64,000 nt of DNA, taken from Streptomyces sp. V3I7. Its GTDB lineage: Bacteria > Actinomycetota > Actinomycetes > Streptomycetales > Streptomycetaceae. Below are positions 33,019 through 41,445 of the stretch, one piece after another. Each line of letters opens with the position of its first letter. The stretch's first letter is position 1. The stretch is from positions 4,195,001 through 4,259,000 of the forward strand of contig NZ_JAUSZK010000001.1 of assembly GCF_030817495.1 (NCBI RefSeq). The letters run 5' to 3'. Position numbers and translations under genes: made by a program. A model generated the notes under the pieces. That model was given only the letters and a program-made list of their open reading frames with translations, did not search any database and was not told the DNA's origin.

Positions 33019-33978
33019 TCAGTCCACCGTCACGTAGTCGGGGCCGGAGTAGCGGCCGGTGGCCAGCTTCTGACGCTGCATCAGCAGGTCGTTCAGCAGC
33101 GAGGAGGCGCCGAAGCGGAACCAGTGGTTGTCCAGCCAGTCCTCGCCCGCGGTCTCGTTGACCAGGACCAGGAACTTGATGGCGTCCTTGGTGGTGCGGA
33201 TGCCGCCGGCCGGCTTCACGCCGACCTGGACGCCGGTCTGGGCGCGGAAGTCGCGCACGGCCTCCAGCATCAGCAGGGTGTTCGCCGGGGTCGCGTTGAC
33301 GGCGACCTTGCCGGTCGAGGTCTTGATGAAGTCGGCCCCGGCCAGCATGCCGAGCCAGCTCGCCCGCCGGATGTTGTCGTACGTCGACAGCTCACCGGTC
33401 TCGAAGATGACCTTCAGGCGGGCCGACGTCCCGCAGGCCTCCTTCACGGCGACGATCTCGTCGTACACCTTCATGTAGTTCCCCGCGAGGAACGCCCCAC
33501 GGTCGATGACCATGTCGATCTCGTCGGCGCCCGCGGCGACGGCGTCCCGCACGTCCGCCAGCTTCACCCCGAGGGCGGCGCGGCCGGCCGGGAAGGCGGT
33601 GGCGACCGAGGCGACCTTCACACCGGAACCGGCGACGGCCTCCTTGGCGACGGCCACCATGTCGGGGTAGACGCAGACCGCGGCGGTCGTCGGCGTCGTA
33701 CGGTCGGTGGGGTCGGGATGGACCGCCTTGGCGCCGAGCGCCCGGACCTTGCCCGGGGTGTCCGCGCCTTCCAGCGTCGTCAGGTCGACCATCGAGATGG
33801 CGAGGTCGATGGCGTACGCCTTCGCGGTGGTCTTGATGGAACGGGTACCCAGGGAGGCGGCGCGCGCCTCCAGGCCGACCGCGTCGACGCCGGGCAGCCC
33901 GTGGAGGAAGCGGCGCAGCGTGCTGTCGGACACGGTGACGTCAGCGAGAGCCTGCGCTGTGAGGGCATTGGTGGGCAT
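33019..33978 (-). CDS. deoC: Deoxyribose-phosphate aldolase
   Basis: Encodes 319 residues from ATG at 33978; GTG two codons earlier (33984) is an alternative. It is longer at the N-terminus than the E. coli enzyme and of the actinobacterial type. Catalytic landmarks: VASVATAFPAGRAALGVKLADVRDAVAAGADEIDMVIDRG (acidic residues), LKVIFETGEL and the Schiff-base lysine in GADFIKTSTGK, plus VGVKPAGGIRT. It cleaves deoxyribose-5-phosphate to glyceraldehyde-3-phosphate and acetaldehyde. It heads an operon with two ALDH genes and has a perfect operator palindrome about 20 bp upstream. Confidence 0.95.
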   Translation of the reverse strand: MPTNALTAQALADVTVSDSTLRRFLHGLPGVDAVGLEARAASLGTRSIKTTAKAYAIDLAISMVDLTTLEGADTPGKVRALGAKAVHPDPTDRTTPTTAAVCVYPDMVAVAKEAVAGSGVKVASVATAFPAGRAALGVKLADVRDAVAAGADEIDMVIDRGAFLAGNYMKVYDEIVAVKEACGTSARLKVIFETGELSTYDNIRRASWLGMLAGADFIKTSTGKVAVNATPANTLLMLEAVRDFRAQTGVQVGVKPAGGIRTTKDAIKFLVLVNETAGEDWLDNHWFRFGASSLLNDLLMQRQKLATGRYSGPDYVTVD

Positions 33979-33997
33979 GGTCACCAGCCGAGCATAT

Positions 33998-34009
33998 CTA
34001 CGCGCGTAG
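33998..34009 (-). promoter_or_regulatory. Nucleoside-regulon operator, site 4 (deoC operon), perfect palindrome
   Basis: CTACGCGCGTAG is fully symmetric. On the minus strand it runs into TAGATA, a possible -10, 20 bases before the deoC ATG. Confidence 0.78.
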
Positions 34010-34101
34010 CGGCTGTACACCCCGGGGACCTGTCACAGCACCCATGTGATGTCGGCAACCGGACCTCGGTGTGTCCGGGGACGTCGGGCAGAATCGGCAC
34101 C

Positions 34102-34818
34102 ATGACGACCCCGGACCACCAGCCCTCCGCGCAGCCCCCCTCGGGGCCCACCGCCGGGGACCGGATCTACCGCTCCCCCATGGCACTCGTGGGCGGCGCG
34201 CTGCTGCTCGCCATCGTGCTGTGGCTCGGCCTCGACGCGCTGTTCAGAGGAGAGGGGCGGACCCCGTGGCTGGCGCTCGCCTCGCTTGTTCTCGTCGTAC
34301 CGCTCGCGGTCGCCTTCACCCTGCGCCCGGCCGTCTTCGCCAACGACGACCGGCTGCGCGTGCGCAACCCGTTCCGCGTGATCGTGCTGCCCTGGGGCGA
34401 GGTCGCCACCCTGCGCTCCGGCTTCTCCAACGAGGCGGTCGCCGAGTCCGGCGCCAAGTACCAGCTCTGGGCGATCCCGGTCTCCCTGGGCGCCCGCAAG
34501 AAGGCGGCGCGCCGGCAGGCCCGGGCGGAGGCGCAGAGCCGCGGCGGCGCGAAGCCCGGCCGCCGGGGTCTCGGCGGACTGGGCATGCTGGGCGGCGGCC
34601 TGTCGGCACCGGACCCGCAGACCGGTCAGGTCGACGTGGACAGCGGCCCGATCCGCGCGGAGACCGACAAGGTCATGGACGAGCTGCGCGAACTGCGGGA
34701 GCTGCGCGGACCGGCGAGGAAGTCCCAGGGCGAGGTCACGGTCCGCTGGGCGTACGAGATCGTGGCACCGGCGGTGGCGGGCGCGGTCCTGCTGGCCGTC
34801 CTGCTGGCCATCGGGTGA
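34102..34818 (+). CDS. Membrane protein with bacterial PH-like domain
   Basis: Encodes 238 residues from ATG at 34102. Two hydrophobic helices near residues 28-45 and 54-72 (MALVGGALLLAIVLWLGLDALF, WLALASLVLVVPLAVAFTL) precede a PH-like segment (VFANDDRLRVRNPFRVIVLPWGEVATLRSGFSNEAVAESGAKYQLWAIPVSL). A basic, Gly-rich linker (KKAARRQARAEAQSRGGAKPGRRGLGG) and a C-terminal helix (YEIVAPAVAGAVLLAVLLAIG) follow. Proteins of this type are common beside deoC in streptomycetes but their function is unknown. A perfect hairpin separates it from the convergent mutase gene. Confidence 0.82.
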   Translation: MTTPDHQPSAQPPSGPTAGDRIYRSPMALVGGALLLAIVLWLGLDALFRGEGRTPWLALASLVLVVPLAVAFTLRPAVFANDDRLRVRNPFRVIVLPWGEVATLRSGFSNEAVAESGAKYQLWAIPVSLGARKKAARRQARAEAQSRGGAKPGRRGLGGLGMLGGGLSAPDPQTGQVDVDSGPIRAETDKVMDELRELRELRGPARKSQGEVTVRWAYEIVAPAVAGAVLLAVLLAIG

Positions 34819-34852
34819 CCGACTCGCCGACGCCGGCACGGCTGACGTAGGA

Positions 34853-34890
34853 GGGGTGGGGTCTACCGGGATCCCGGTAGACCCCACCCC
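34853..34890. terminator. Perfect 19-bp palindrome terminator for convergent genes
   Basis: GGGGTGGGGTCTACCGGGA is followed immediately by its exact complement, centred on GGGATCCC. It stands between the PH-domain gene (plus) and the mutase gene (minus, stop 10 bp away), and can act on both strands. Confidence 0.85.
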
Positions 34891-34899
34891 TTCCGGCTG

Positions 34900-36531
34900 T
34901 CAGATTCCGGCGGCGGCCGACAGGTCCCGCTTGATGGCGGCGAGTAGCTCGGCGGCCTTAGTGCGGGCCGCCGGCAGGTCGGCGTGCGCGGTGACCGGCA
35001 CGACGACCTCCAGGTAGCACTTCAGCTTGGGCTCCGTGCCGCTGGGGCGGACGACGACACGGGCGCCGTCGAGGGCGTAGCGCAGGCCGTCGGTGGGCGG
35101 CAGGGTGTCCGTGCCCCGGGTCAGGTCCTCGGCGCGGGTGACGGCGAGGCCGGCCAGCTCGGTCGGCGGCTGCTCGCGCAGGCGGCGCATGGCGTCGGCG
35201 ATGAGCGACAGCTCCTCGACCCGGACCGGGAGCTGGTCGGTGGCGTGCAGTCCGTGCTCCACGGCGAGGTCGTCGAGGAGGTCGAGCAGGGTGCGGCCCT
35301 GCTCCTTCAGCTCGGAGGCGAGCTCGGTGATCAGGAGGGCGGCGGTGATGCCGTCCTTGTCGCGGACGCCCTCGGGGTCCACGCAGTAGCCGAGGGCCTC
35401 CTCGTAGCCGTAGCGCAGCCCGTCCACGCGGGCGATCCACTTGAAGCCGGTCAGGGTCTCCTCGTACGGCAGCCCGGCCTTCTCGGCGATCCGGCCCAGC
35501 AGGGACGAGGACACGATCGACTCGGCGAACGTGCCGCGCGCGCCGCGCCGTACGAGGTGGGCGGCGAGCAGCGAGCCGACCTCGTCCCCGCGCAGCATCC
35601 GCCACCGCTCCCCGTCCTTGACGGCGACGGCGCACCGGTCGGCGTCGGGGTCGTTGGCGATGACCAGGTCCGGCTCACTCGCGCGGGCCTGCGCGAAGGC
35701 CAGGTCCATGGCGCCGGGCTCTTCCGGGTTGGGGAAGGCGACGGTCGGGAAGTCCGGGTCGGGCTCGGCCTGTTCGGCCACGAGCACCGGCTCCGGGAAG
35801 CCCGCCCGTGCGAAGGCGGCGAGCAGGACGTCCTTGCCCACGCCGTGCATCGCCGTGTAGACGGTGCGGGCGCCGCGCGCGGAGCCGGGGGAGAGGACGG
35901 CGTCGGTACGGGCCAGATAGGCGTCCAGGACGGAGTCGTCGAGGATCTCCCAGCCCGCGTCCGGACGCGGCACGTCGTCGAGGGAGGCGATGGCGTCGAT
36001 CTCGGCGGCGATCCCCGCGTCGGCGGGCGGCACGATCTGGGAACCGTCGCCCAGGTACACCTTGTAGCCGTTGTCACGGGGCGGGTTGTGGCTGGCGGTG
36101 ACCTCCACGCCCGCGACCGCGCCGAGGTGCCTTATGGCGTACGCGAGGACCGGGGTGGGCAGCGGCCGCGGCAGTACGGCGGCCCGCAGCCCGGCGCCCG
36201 TCATCACGGCGGCGGTGTCGCGCGCGAAGTCGGCCGACCTGTGCCGGGCGTCGTAGCCGATGACGACCAGGCCCCCGGCCTGACCGTTCTTCTTCAGGTA
36301 CGCGGCGAGACCGGCGGCGGCGCGGATGACGACGGAACGGTTCATCCGCATCGGCCCCGCGCCCAGCTCGCCGCGCAGCCCCGCGGTGCCGAACTGGAGG
36401 GTGCCGCTGAATCGCGCGGCGAGCTCCGTGGCGTCCCCGGCGTCGATGAGCTTGCCGAGCTCCTCACGGGTCTCCGCGTCAGGATCCTCGGCCAGCCACG
36501 CCGCGGCCCGTGCGATGAGATCGTCGTGCAC
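34900..36531 (-). CDS. PGM2-type phospho-sugar mutase (phosphoglucomutase/phosphopentomutase)
   Basis: Encodes 543 residues from GTG at 36531. The alpha-D-phosphohexomutase hallmarks are present: active serine in VEVTASHNPPRDNGYKVYLGDGSQIV, metal loop VIANDPDADRCAVAV, sugar loop ALGYCVDPEGVRDKDG and phosphate loop VVRPSGTEPKLKCYLEV. The order and length fit the PGM2 branch, members of which interconvert deoxyribose-1- and 5-phosphate. No separate deoB is in the window, and this gene lies between deoC and the purine nucleoside phosphorylase gene, so phosphopentomutase activity is a reasonable inference. Older annotations would call it phosphomannomutase. Confidence 0.92.
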   Translation of the reverse strand: MHDDLIARAAAWLAEDPDAETREELGKLIDAGDATELAARFSGTLQFGTAGLRGELGAGPMRMNRSVVIRAAAGLAAYLKKNGQAGGLVVIGYDARHRSADFARDTAAVMTGAGLRAAVLPRPLPTPVLAYAIRHLGAVAGVEVTASHNPPRDNGYKVYLGDGSQIVPPADAGIAAEIDAIASLDDVPRPDAGWEILDDSVLDAYLARTDAVLSPGSARGARTVYTAMHGVGKDVLLAAFARAGFPEPVLVAEQAEPDPDFPTVAFPNPEEPGAMDLAFAQARASEPDLVIANDPDADRCAVAVKDGERWRMLRGDEVGSLLAAHLVRRGARGTFAESIVSSSLLGRIAEKAGLPYEETLTGFKWIARVDGLRYGYEEALGYCVDPEGVRDKDGITAALLITELASELKEQGRTLLDLLDDLAVEHGLHATDQLPVRVEELSLIADAMRRLREQPPTELAGLAVTRAEDLTRGTDTLPPTDGLRYALDGARVVVRPSGTEPKLKCYLEVVVPVTAHADLPAARTKAAELLAAIKRDLSAAAGI

Positions 36532-36928
36532 GTTGGGTCAACCTCTCGTGTGTTCGTACCTGGGGGCTGTGCCCCGGCGCTTGCCCATCCGTCCGACAGG
36601 GGACCAGGGGCTCAGGGTAGGGGGAGCGTGATGCGGGGGCGGAGGCTCCCGCAAGGGGTGCGGACGGGGGCGGCGCCGTCGGGTACGGGCTGGGCGGAAC
36701 CGTCGGGGGCAGGGGCGGAGCCCCGCGAGGGGTGCAGGGGACGCAGTCCCCGCCGGGGTCCGGGGCGGAGCCCCGGGGCGTCACCTTCCAACTAGCCGAG
36801 TCGAACGGGTGGGTGGGCGAACCCCCGGTGCCCCCGGCGGAGCCGCGCGTGGGCGAACCCCCGGTGCCCCCGGCGGAGCCGCGCGTGGGCGAACCCCCGG
36901 GCCCCCGGCGGAGCCGCGACCCCCCCCG
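36532..36928. other. Intergenic region between purine nucleoside phosphorylase and mutase genes
   Basis: 397 bp without a convincing gene. Contains several GC-rich inverted segments such as GGGGCGGAGCCCC and GTCCCCGCCGGGG (about 36710-36780) and then three head-to-tail copies of a 36-bp unit (listed separately). The repeats read open in several frames only because their length is a multiple of three. Confidence 0.7.
36813..36919. repeat. Three tandem copies of a 36-bp repeat
   Basis: Unit starts GTGGGCGAACCCCCGGTG and ends GCGGAGCCGCGC. Copies lie at 36813-36848, 36849-36884 and 36885-36919; the first two are identical and the third lacks one base. They lie just after the stop of the phosphorylase gene. 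Confidence 0.9.
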
Positions 36929-37753
36929 TCACAGCCGCCCAAGCACCCGTGCCAACAGCTCACCCATCCGCGCGGCGGAGTCACGCCCGGCCTGCAGAAC
37001 CTCCTCGTGGTTGAGGGGCTCACCCGTCATCCCGGCGGCGAGGTTCGTCACCAGCGAGATACCCAGCACCTCCGCGCCGGCCTCACGCGCGGCGATGGCC
37101 TCCAGCGTGGTCGACATGCCCACCAGGTCCGCGCCCAGCACCCGCGCCATGCGGATCTCGGCCGGCGTCTCGTAGTGCGGGCCGGGGAACTGGGCGTACA
37201 CGCCCTCCTCCAGCGACGGGTCGACCTCCTTGCACAGCGCCCGCAGCCGCGGCGAGTACAGGTCGGTCAGGTCCACGAAGTTCGCGCCCACGATCGGCGA
37301 GGTCGCCGTCAGGTTCAGGTGGTCGCTGATCAGCACCGGCTGCCCGGGCCGCATGCCCTCGCGCAGACCACCGCAGCCGTTGGTCAGCACGACGGTCTTG
37401 CAGCCGGCGGCGACGGCGGTACGCACACCGTGCGCGACCGCGGCGACGCCCCGGCCCTCGTAGTAGTGCGTACGGCCGAGGAAGACCAGCGCGCGCTTGT
37501 CACCGATGGCGTACGAGCGGACCTTGCCGCCGTGCCCCGCGACGGCCGGCGGCGGGAAGCCGGGCAGCTCGGTGACCTGGAACTCGGCGTCGGCAGCGCC
37601 CAGGGCGCCGACGGCCGGAGCCCAGCCGGAGCCCATCACGAGGGCGACGTCGTGGGACTCGGCGCCCGTGAGCTCGCGCAGGCGCGCGGCGGCCGCGTCG
37701 GCGGCGGCGTAGGGGTCGCCCTGGATGTCGTCCGGAAGAAGAGATGCGTTCAC
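36929..37753 (-). CDS. Purine nucleoside phosphorylase
   Basis: Encodes 274 residues from GTG at 37753, a start seven bases after TACCCT on the minus strand, so the mRNA may be leaderless. Trimeric PNP signatures are present: [119 protein letters not shown] and [11 protein letters not shown]. It phosphorolyses inosine, guanosine and their deoxy forms. A perfect operator palindrome lies 26 bp upstream, as before deoC. Confidence 0.94.
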   Translation of the reverse strand: MNASLLPDDIQGDPYAAADAAAARLRELTGAESHDVALVMGSGWAPAVGALGAADAEFQVTELPGFPPPAVAGHGGKVRSYAIGDKRALVFLGRTHYYEGRGVAAVAHGVRTAVAAGCKTVVLTNGCGGLREGMRPGQPVLISDHLNLTATSPIVGANFVDLTDLYSPRLRALCKEVDPSLEEGVYAQFPGPHYETPAEIRMARVLGADLVGMSTTLEAIAAREAGAEVLGISLVTNLAAGMTGEPLNHEEVLQAGRDSAARMGELLARVLGRL

Positions 37754-37778
37754 GCCGTCGAGGGTAGCCGCTCTCGGC

Positions 37779-37790
37779 CTACGCGCGTAG
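37779..37790 (-). promoter_or_regulatory. Nucleoside-regulon operator, site 5 (purine nucleoside phosphorylase), perfect palindrome
   Basis: CTACGCGCGTAG, identical to the deoC site, located just upstream of a TACCCT -10-like hexamer (37760-37765 on the minus strand), so it would occupy the core promoter. Confidence 0.78.
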
Positions 37791-37859
37791 ATGACGGTGC
37801 TCACGCGTTTGCGATCGTTGTCCTGTCGTTTCCGACGAGTCCGGGGCGAAAGAAGCCCC

Positions 37860-38297
37860 TCAGCAAGGCCGCTTCCGCAGCTCCATCACGTAGTCGTGGG
37901 GCGCCCCGGCCGACTCGGCGGCGTCGGCGATCTCGCCCAGATAGCGGGCCGACGGCAGGCCGCCCTCGTAGCCGTTCAGGACGTACGCCCAGGCCGGCTC
38001 CTCGCCGTCGAGGGTGTGCACACGCATCCTGGCGCGGCGGTAGATGCCGAGGCCCACGCCCTCCCAGCGGTCCAGGGAGTCCTCGTCCGGGGGAGCGAGG
38101 TCGTACAGCCCGACGAAGACCTGGGAGCCGGGCTCCTCGACGAGTGTCACCAGCGCCCCCTCCCAGCCGAGCTGCTCGCCGCCGAAGGTCAGCCGCCATC
38201 CGTTCAGCCAGCCGGTGGCGCGCAGCGGGGAGTGCGGGGCGCGGCGGGACATCAGCCGTGCGTCGAGATTGCCGGCGTACGCGGCATAGAGCGACAT
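37860..38297 (-). CDS. Gamma-glutamylcyclotransferase-like protein
   Basis: Encodes 145 residues. [40 protein letters not shown] matches the start of the GGCT-like fold, where YGSNL is replaced by [49 protein letters not shown] contains the usual catalytic-loop glutamates (D..LDRWEG). GGCT-like proteins cyclise gamma-glutamyl or lysine-derived amines. It is divergent from the LpdA-like gene, 94 bp away. Substrate is unknown. Confidence 0.86.
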   Translation of the reverse strand: MSLYAAYAGNLDARLMSRRAPHSPLRATGWLNGWRLTFGGEQLGWEGALVTLVEEPGSQVFVGLYDLAPPDEDSLDRWEGVGLGIYRRARMRVHTLDGEEPAWAYVLNGYEGGLPSARYLGEIADAAESAGAPHDYVMELRKRPC

Positions 38298-38391
38298 GGA
38301 CCGAGGGTACGGCAGCCGGAACTCCAGCTCGTTCCGGCCCCGAGGGCCACCCGTGCCCCCGCCGCGCCGTCACTTGGAGGCGTGCGGGACA

Positions 38392-39840
38392 ATGGAGTAC
38401 GTGACTCGGATCGTGATCATCGGTGGCGGACCCGGCGGATACGAGGCGGCCCTGGTGGCCGCTCAGCTCGGCGCGGAGGTGACCGTCGTCGACTGCGACG
38501 GCCTGGGCGGAGCGTCGGTGCTGACCGACTGCGTGCCCTCGAAGACCCTCATCGCGACGGCCGAGGTGATGACCAACTTCGACTCCTCCTACGAGGAGCT
38601 CGGCATCATCGTCGCCGACGACACCCCGCACATCGAGCAGGCGGCGCGCGTCGTCGGGGTCGACCTCGGCAAGGTCAACCGGCGGGTGAAGCGCCTCGCG
38701 CTCGCGCAGTCGCACGACATCACCGCCGCCGTCACCCGGGCCGGCGCCCGCGTCATGCGCGGCCGCGGCCGCCTGGAGGGCATGCAGGCCCTCGACGGCT
38801 CCCGTACGGTCGTCGTCACCGCGGCCGACGGCACCGAGGAGCGGCTCACCGCCGACGCCGTCCTCATCGCCACCGGCGGCCACCCGCGCGAGCTGCCCGA
38901 CGCCCAGCCCGACGGCGAGCGCATCCTCAACTGGACCCAGGTCTACGACCTCACCGAGCTCCCCGAGGAACTCATCGTGGTCGGCTCCGGTGTCACCGGC
39001 GCCGAGTTCGCCGGCGCCTACCAGGCTCTCGGCTCCAAGGTCACCCTCGTCTCCTCCCGCGACCGCGTGCTGCCCGGCGAGGACCCGGACGCCGCCGCCG
39101 TCCTGGAGGACGTCTTCCGCCGCCGCGGCATGAACGTCATGTCCCGCTCGCGCGCCTCCGCCGCCAAGCGCGTCGGGGACCGGGTCGAGGTCACGCTCTC
39201 CGACGGCCGCGTCATCAGCGGCACGCACTGCCTGATGGCCGTCGGCGCCATCCCCAACAGCGCGGGCCTCGGCCTGGAGGAGGCCGGCGTCAAGCTGCGC
39301 GACTCCGGCCACATCTGGACCGACCGGGTCTCCCGCACCTCCGCGCCGGGCGTGTACGCCGCCGGCGACGTGACCGGCGTCTTCGCACTGGCCTCGGTCG
39401 CCGCGATGCAGGGACGTATCGCCATGTACCACTTCCTCGGCGACACGGTGAGCCCGCTGAACCTCAAGACGGTCTCCTCCAACGTCTTCACCGACCCCGA
39501 GATCGCGACCGTCGGCTACAGCCAGGCCGACGTCGACGCCGGCAAGATCGACGCTCGTGTGGTGAAGCTGCCGCTGCTGCGCAACCCGCGCGCCAAGATG
39601 CAGGGCATCCGCGACGGCTTCGTCAAGATGTTCTGCCGCCCGGGCACCGGGATCGTGGTCGGCGGCGTCGTGGTGTCGCCGCGCGCCTCGGAGCTCATCC
39701 ACCCGATCTCGATCGCCATCGACAACAACCTGACGGTCGAACAGATCGCGAACGCCTTCACCGTGTACCCCTCCCTTTCGGGGTCGATCGCCGAGGTGGC
39801 GCGTCAGCTCCAGACTCGCAAGACGGCCGGCGAGGCCTGA
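38392..39840 (+). CDS. LpdA-like NAD(P)H-quinone dehydrogenase (flavoprotein disulfide reductase family)
   Basis: Encodes 482 residues from ATG at 38392; GTG at 38401 is an alternative. FAD site TRIVIIGGGPGGYEAALVAAQLGAEVTVVDCDGLGG, NAD site EELIVVGSGVTGAEFAGAY, and GVYAAGDVTGVFALASVAAMQGRIAMYHFLG are intact, as is the C-terminal dimer domain. The CxxxxC redox pair of lipoamide dehydrogenases is broken: the sequence reads GGASVLTDCVPSK, leaving one Cys, and the final HP catalytic motif is absent. The pattern closely follows mycobacterial LpdA (Rv3303c type), which reduces quinones, so lipoamide dehydrogenase is unlikely. Confidence 0.9.
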   Translation: MEYVTRIVIIGGGPGGYEAALVAAQLGAEVTVVDCDGLGGASVLTDCVPSKTLIATAEVMTNFDSSYEELGIIVADDTPHIEQAARVVGVDLGKVNRRVKRLALAQSHDITAAVTRAGARVMRGRGRLEGMQALDGSRTVVVTAADGTEERLTADAVLIATGGHPRELPDAQPDGERILNWTQVYDLTELPEELIVVGSGVTGAEFAGAYQALGSKVTLVSSRDRVLPGEDPDAAAVLEDVFRRRGMNVMSRSRASAAKRVGDRVEVTLSDGRVISGTHCLMAVGAIPNSAGLGLEEAGVKLRDSGHIWTDRVSRTSAPGVYAAGDVTGVFALASVAAMQGRIAMYHFLGDTVSPLNLKTVSSNVFTDPEIATVGYSQADVDAGKIDARVVKLPLLRNPRAKMQGIRDGFVKMFCRPGTGIVVGGVVVSPRASELIHPISIAIDNNLTVEQIANAFTVYPSLSGSIAEVARQLQTRKTAGEA

Positions 39841-39995
39841 CGAGGCACGGTGAAGAGGACCCCGGCACGGGCGTCGTGCACTCCGGGTGAGGTGGGGCGA
39901 TTCCTATACCACTTCGCACCCGCCCCTGCGAACAACATCTGTTATTCGGCGCAAACTGCTGAAACCAGACGATCGTTGGGGTTACTGTCAGTTTC

Positions 39996-40946
39996 GTGTT
40001 CGCTGCAGAACGTCGCCAATTGATCCTCGAAATGGTGCGAGCGAATGGAGCGGTGTCGCTCCGTGAGCTCGCCCGCGTCGTCCAGACCTCCGAAGTGACC
40101 GTACGGCGGGACGTGCGCGCACTGGAGGCAGAAGGACTCCTCGACCGCCGGCACGGCGGTGCGGTACTGCCGGGCGGATTCACGCGGGAGTCCGGCTTTC
40201 CGCAGAAGTCACATCTCGCGACCGCCGAGAAGACGGCCATCGCCGATCTCGCCGCGGGGCTCGTCGAAGAGGGCGAGGCCATCGTGGTCGGGGCGGGGAC
40301 CACCACGCAGGAGCTGGCCCGCCGGCTCGCGCGGGTGCCCGGGCTGACCGTCGTCACCAACTCCCTGCTGGTGGCCCAGGCGCTGGCGCACGCCAATCGC
40401 GTGGAGGTCGTGATGACCGGCGGCACGCTGCGCGGCTCCAACTACGCCCTCGTCGGCTCCGGTGCCGAGCAGTCGCTCCAGGGGCTGCGGGTCTCCAAGG
40501 CCTTCCTCTCCGGGAGCGGCCTGACCGCCGAACGCGGGCTGTCCACGTCCAACATGCTCTCGGCGTCCGTCGACCGGGCCCTGGTCCAGGCGGCCGCGGA
40601 GGTCGTGGTCCTCGCCGACCACACCAAGCTCGGTACGGACACGATGTTCCAGACGGTGCCGACGGACGTCATCACCCGCCTGGTCACCGACGACCCGCCC
40701 GCGCACGACGACCGCGCCGCCACCGAGCTGCAGGCTCTCGCCGATCAGGGGGTGCAGATCGCCGTGGCGGGGGCGACCGGAAGCCCGGGGGGTGACCATG
40801 CCCCCGCGGCGCGTCAGCGGGCTTCCCTGCCGGGGCCCCGACGGGGGCAGTTGTCCGGGGGCGGGCTTCGGTCGGCCGCGACGCTGGCCGACCAGCCGGC
40901 CCCGGGCGGCGAACGGGGGCGGGTCGCAGACCTGCGCCGTCGTTAG
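39996..40946 (+). CDS. DeoR-family transcriptional regulator with extended C-terminus
   Basis: Encodes 316 residues from GTG at 39996. N-terminal DeoR HTH: AAERRQLILEMVRANGAVSLRELARVVQTSEVTVRRDVRALEAEGLLDRRHGGAVLPGG. The DeoRC sugar-phosphate sensor follows (EKTAIADLAAGLVEEGEAIVVGAGTTTQELARRL, VVTNSLLVAQALAH, VEVVMTGGTLRGSNYALVGSGAE, VVLADHTKLG, ITRLVTDD). Typical members end near residue 255; here a Gly/Arg/Pro-rich tail of about 60 residues follows VQIAVAG. It is the only local regulator of a family that commonly controls nucleoside catabolism and is the leading local candidate for the CTACGCGCGTAG sites, though no such site precedes its own gene. Confidence 0.9.
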   Translation: MFAAERRQLILEMVRANGAVSLRELARVVQTSEVTVRRDVRALEAEGLLDRRHGGAVLPGGFTRESGFPQKSHLATAEKTAIADLAAGLVEEGEAIVVGAGTTTQELARRLARVPGLTVVTNSLLVAQALAHANRVEVVMTGGTLRGSNYALVGSGAEQSLQGLRVSKAFLSGSGLTAERGLSTSNMLSASVDRALVQAAAEVVVLADHTKLGTDTMFQTVPTDVITRLVTDDPPAHDDRAATELQALADQGVQIAVAGATGSPGGDHAPAARQRASLPGPRRGQLSGGGLRSAATLADQPAPGGERGRVADLRRR

Positions 40947-41021
40947 CCTGCCGGCTGGGGGCGGTTCGGCGCCTGCCCGCCGTGGGGGCTGTGCTTTCGT
41001 GGCGGCTGCGGGTGGGGTGTG

Positions 41022-41364
41022 GCTTGTGGCTGGGCGCGCCCCACGCGGCGGAGCCGCATATCGGATACAGTCCCGCGCCCCTGGGGTGGTCCGGCCGGCC
41101 TATGTCGCAGGGCTCGCGTGGATTCGCCGTCAGGTTCTGCCGGCGGCCGGCCGCCGGGTGGGTCGTGGCTGGGCGCGCCCACGCGGCGGGGCCGCATATC
41201 GGATACAGTCCCGCGCCCCTGGGGTGGTCCGGCCGGCCTATGTCGCAGGGCTCGCGTGGATTCGCCGTCAGGTTCTGCCGGCGGCCGGCCGCCGGGTGGG
41301 TCGTGGCTGGGCGCGCCCACGCGGCGGAGCCGCATATCGGATACAGTCCCGCGCCCCTTTGGGG
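41022..41364. repeat. 138-bp tandem repeat, about 2.5 copies
   Basis: The marker GCCGCATATCGGATACAG recurs at 41053, 41191 and 41329, exactly 138 bp apart, and the flanking sequence (GGGGTGGTCCGGCCGGCC, GGCTCGCGTGGATTCGCC, GCGGCCGGCCGCCGGGTG) repeats nearly base for base, with variants such as GCGGCGGAG versus GCGGCGGGG. It resembles GC-rich intergenic REP-like sequence of streptomycetes and holds strong inverted segments (GGCCGGCC). Confidence 0.9.
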
Positions 41365-41391
41365 CGGCTGCCCTCGGGTGTCGGAAAAGCG

Positions 41392-41430
41392 TGACGCCCA
41401 GTAGACCGGAAGTCGGTCCACCGGGCGTCA
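41392..41430 (-). terminator. Terminator hairpin of accA2
   Basis: On the minus strand TGACGCCCGGTGGACCG pairs with CGGTCTACTGGGCGTCA (17 bp including two G-U pairs) around a 5-base loop, 15 bp after the accA2 stop. The mismatches become wobble pairs only in minus-strand RNA, which gives its direction. Confidence 0.75.
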
Positions 41431-41445
41431 GCGGGAATGGTGCCG

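Larger units (their letters stand above)
40947..41445. other. Repeat-rich intergenic region before accA2 terminus
   Basis: 499 bp between the DeoR gene and the stop of the convergent accA2. It is dominated by a 138-bp tandem repeat (listed) and ends in a hairpin for accA2 (41392-41430). Frames open across it are by-products of the repeat length (46 codons) and encode Arg/Gly/Pro-rich sequence; no gene is called. Confidence 0.75.

Noticed and set aside
40982..41404. Open frames through the 138-bp repeats as a repeat protein
   Set aside because: Several frames on both strands are open only because the period is divisible by three; no ribosome site, and composition is not protein-like.
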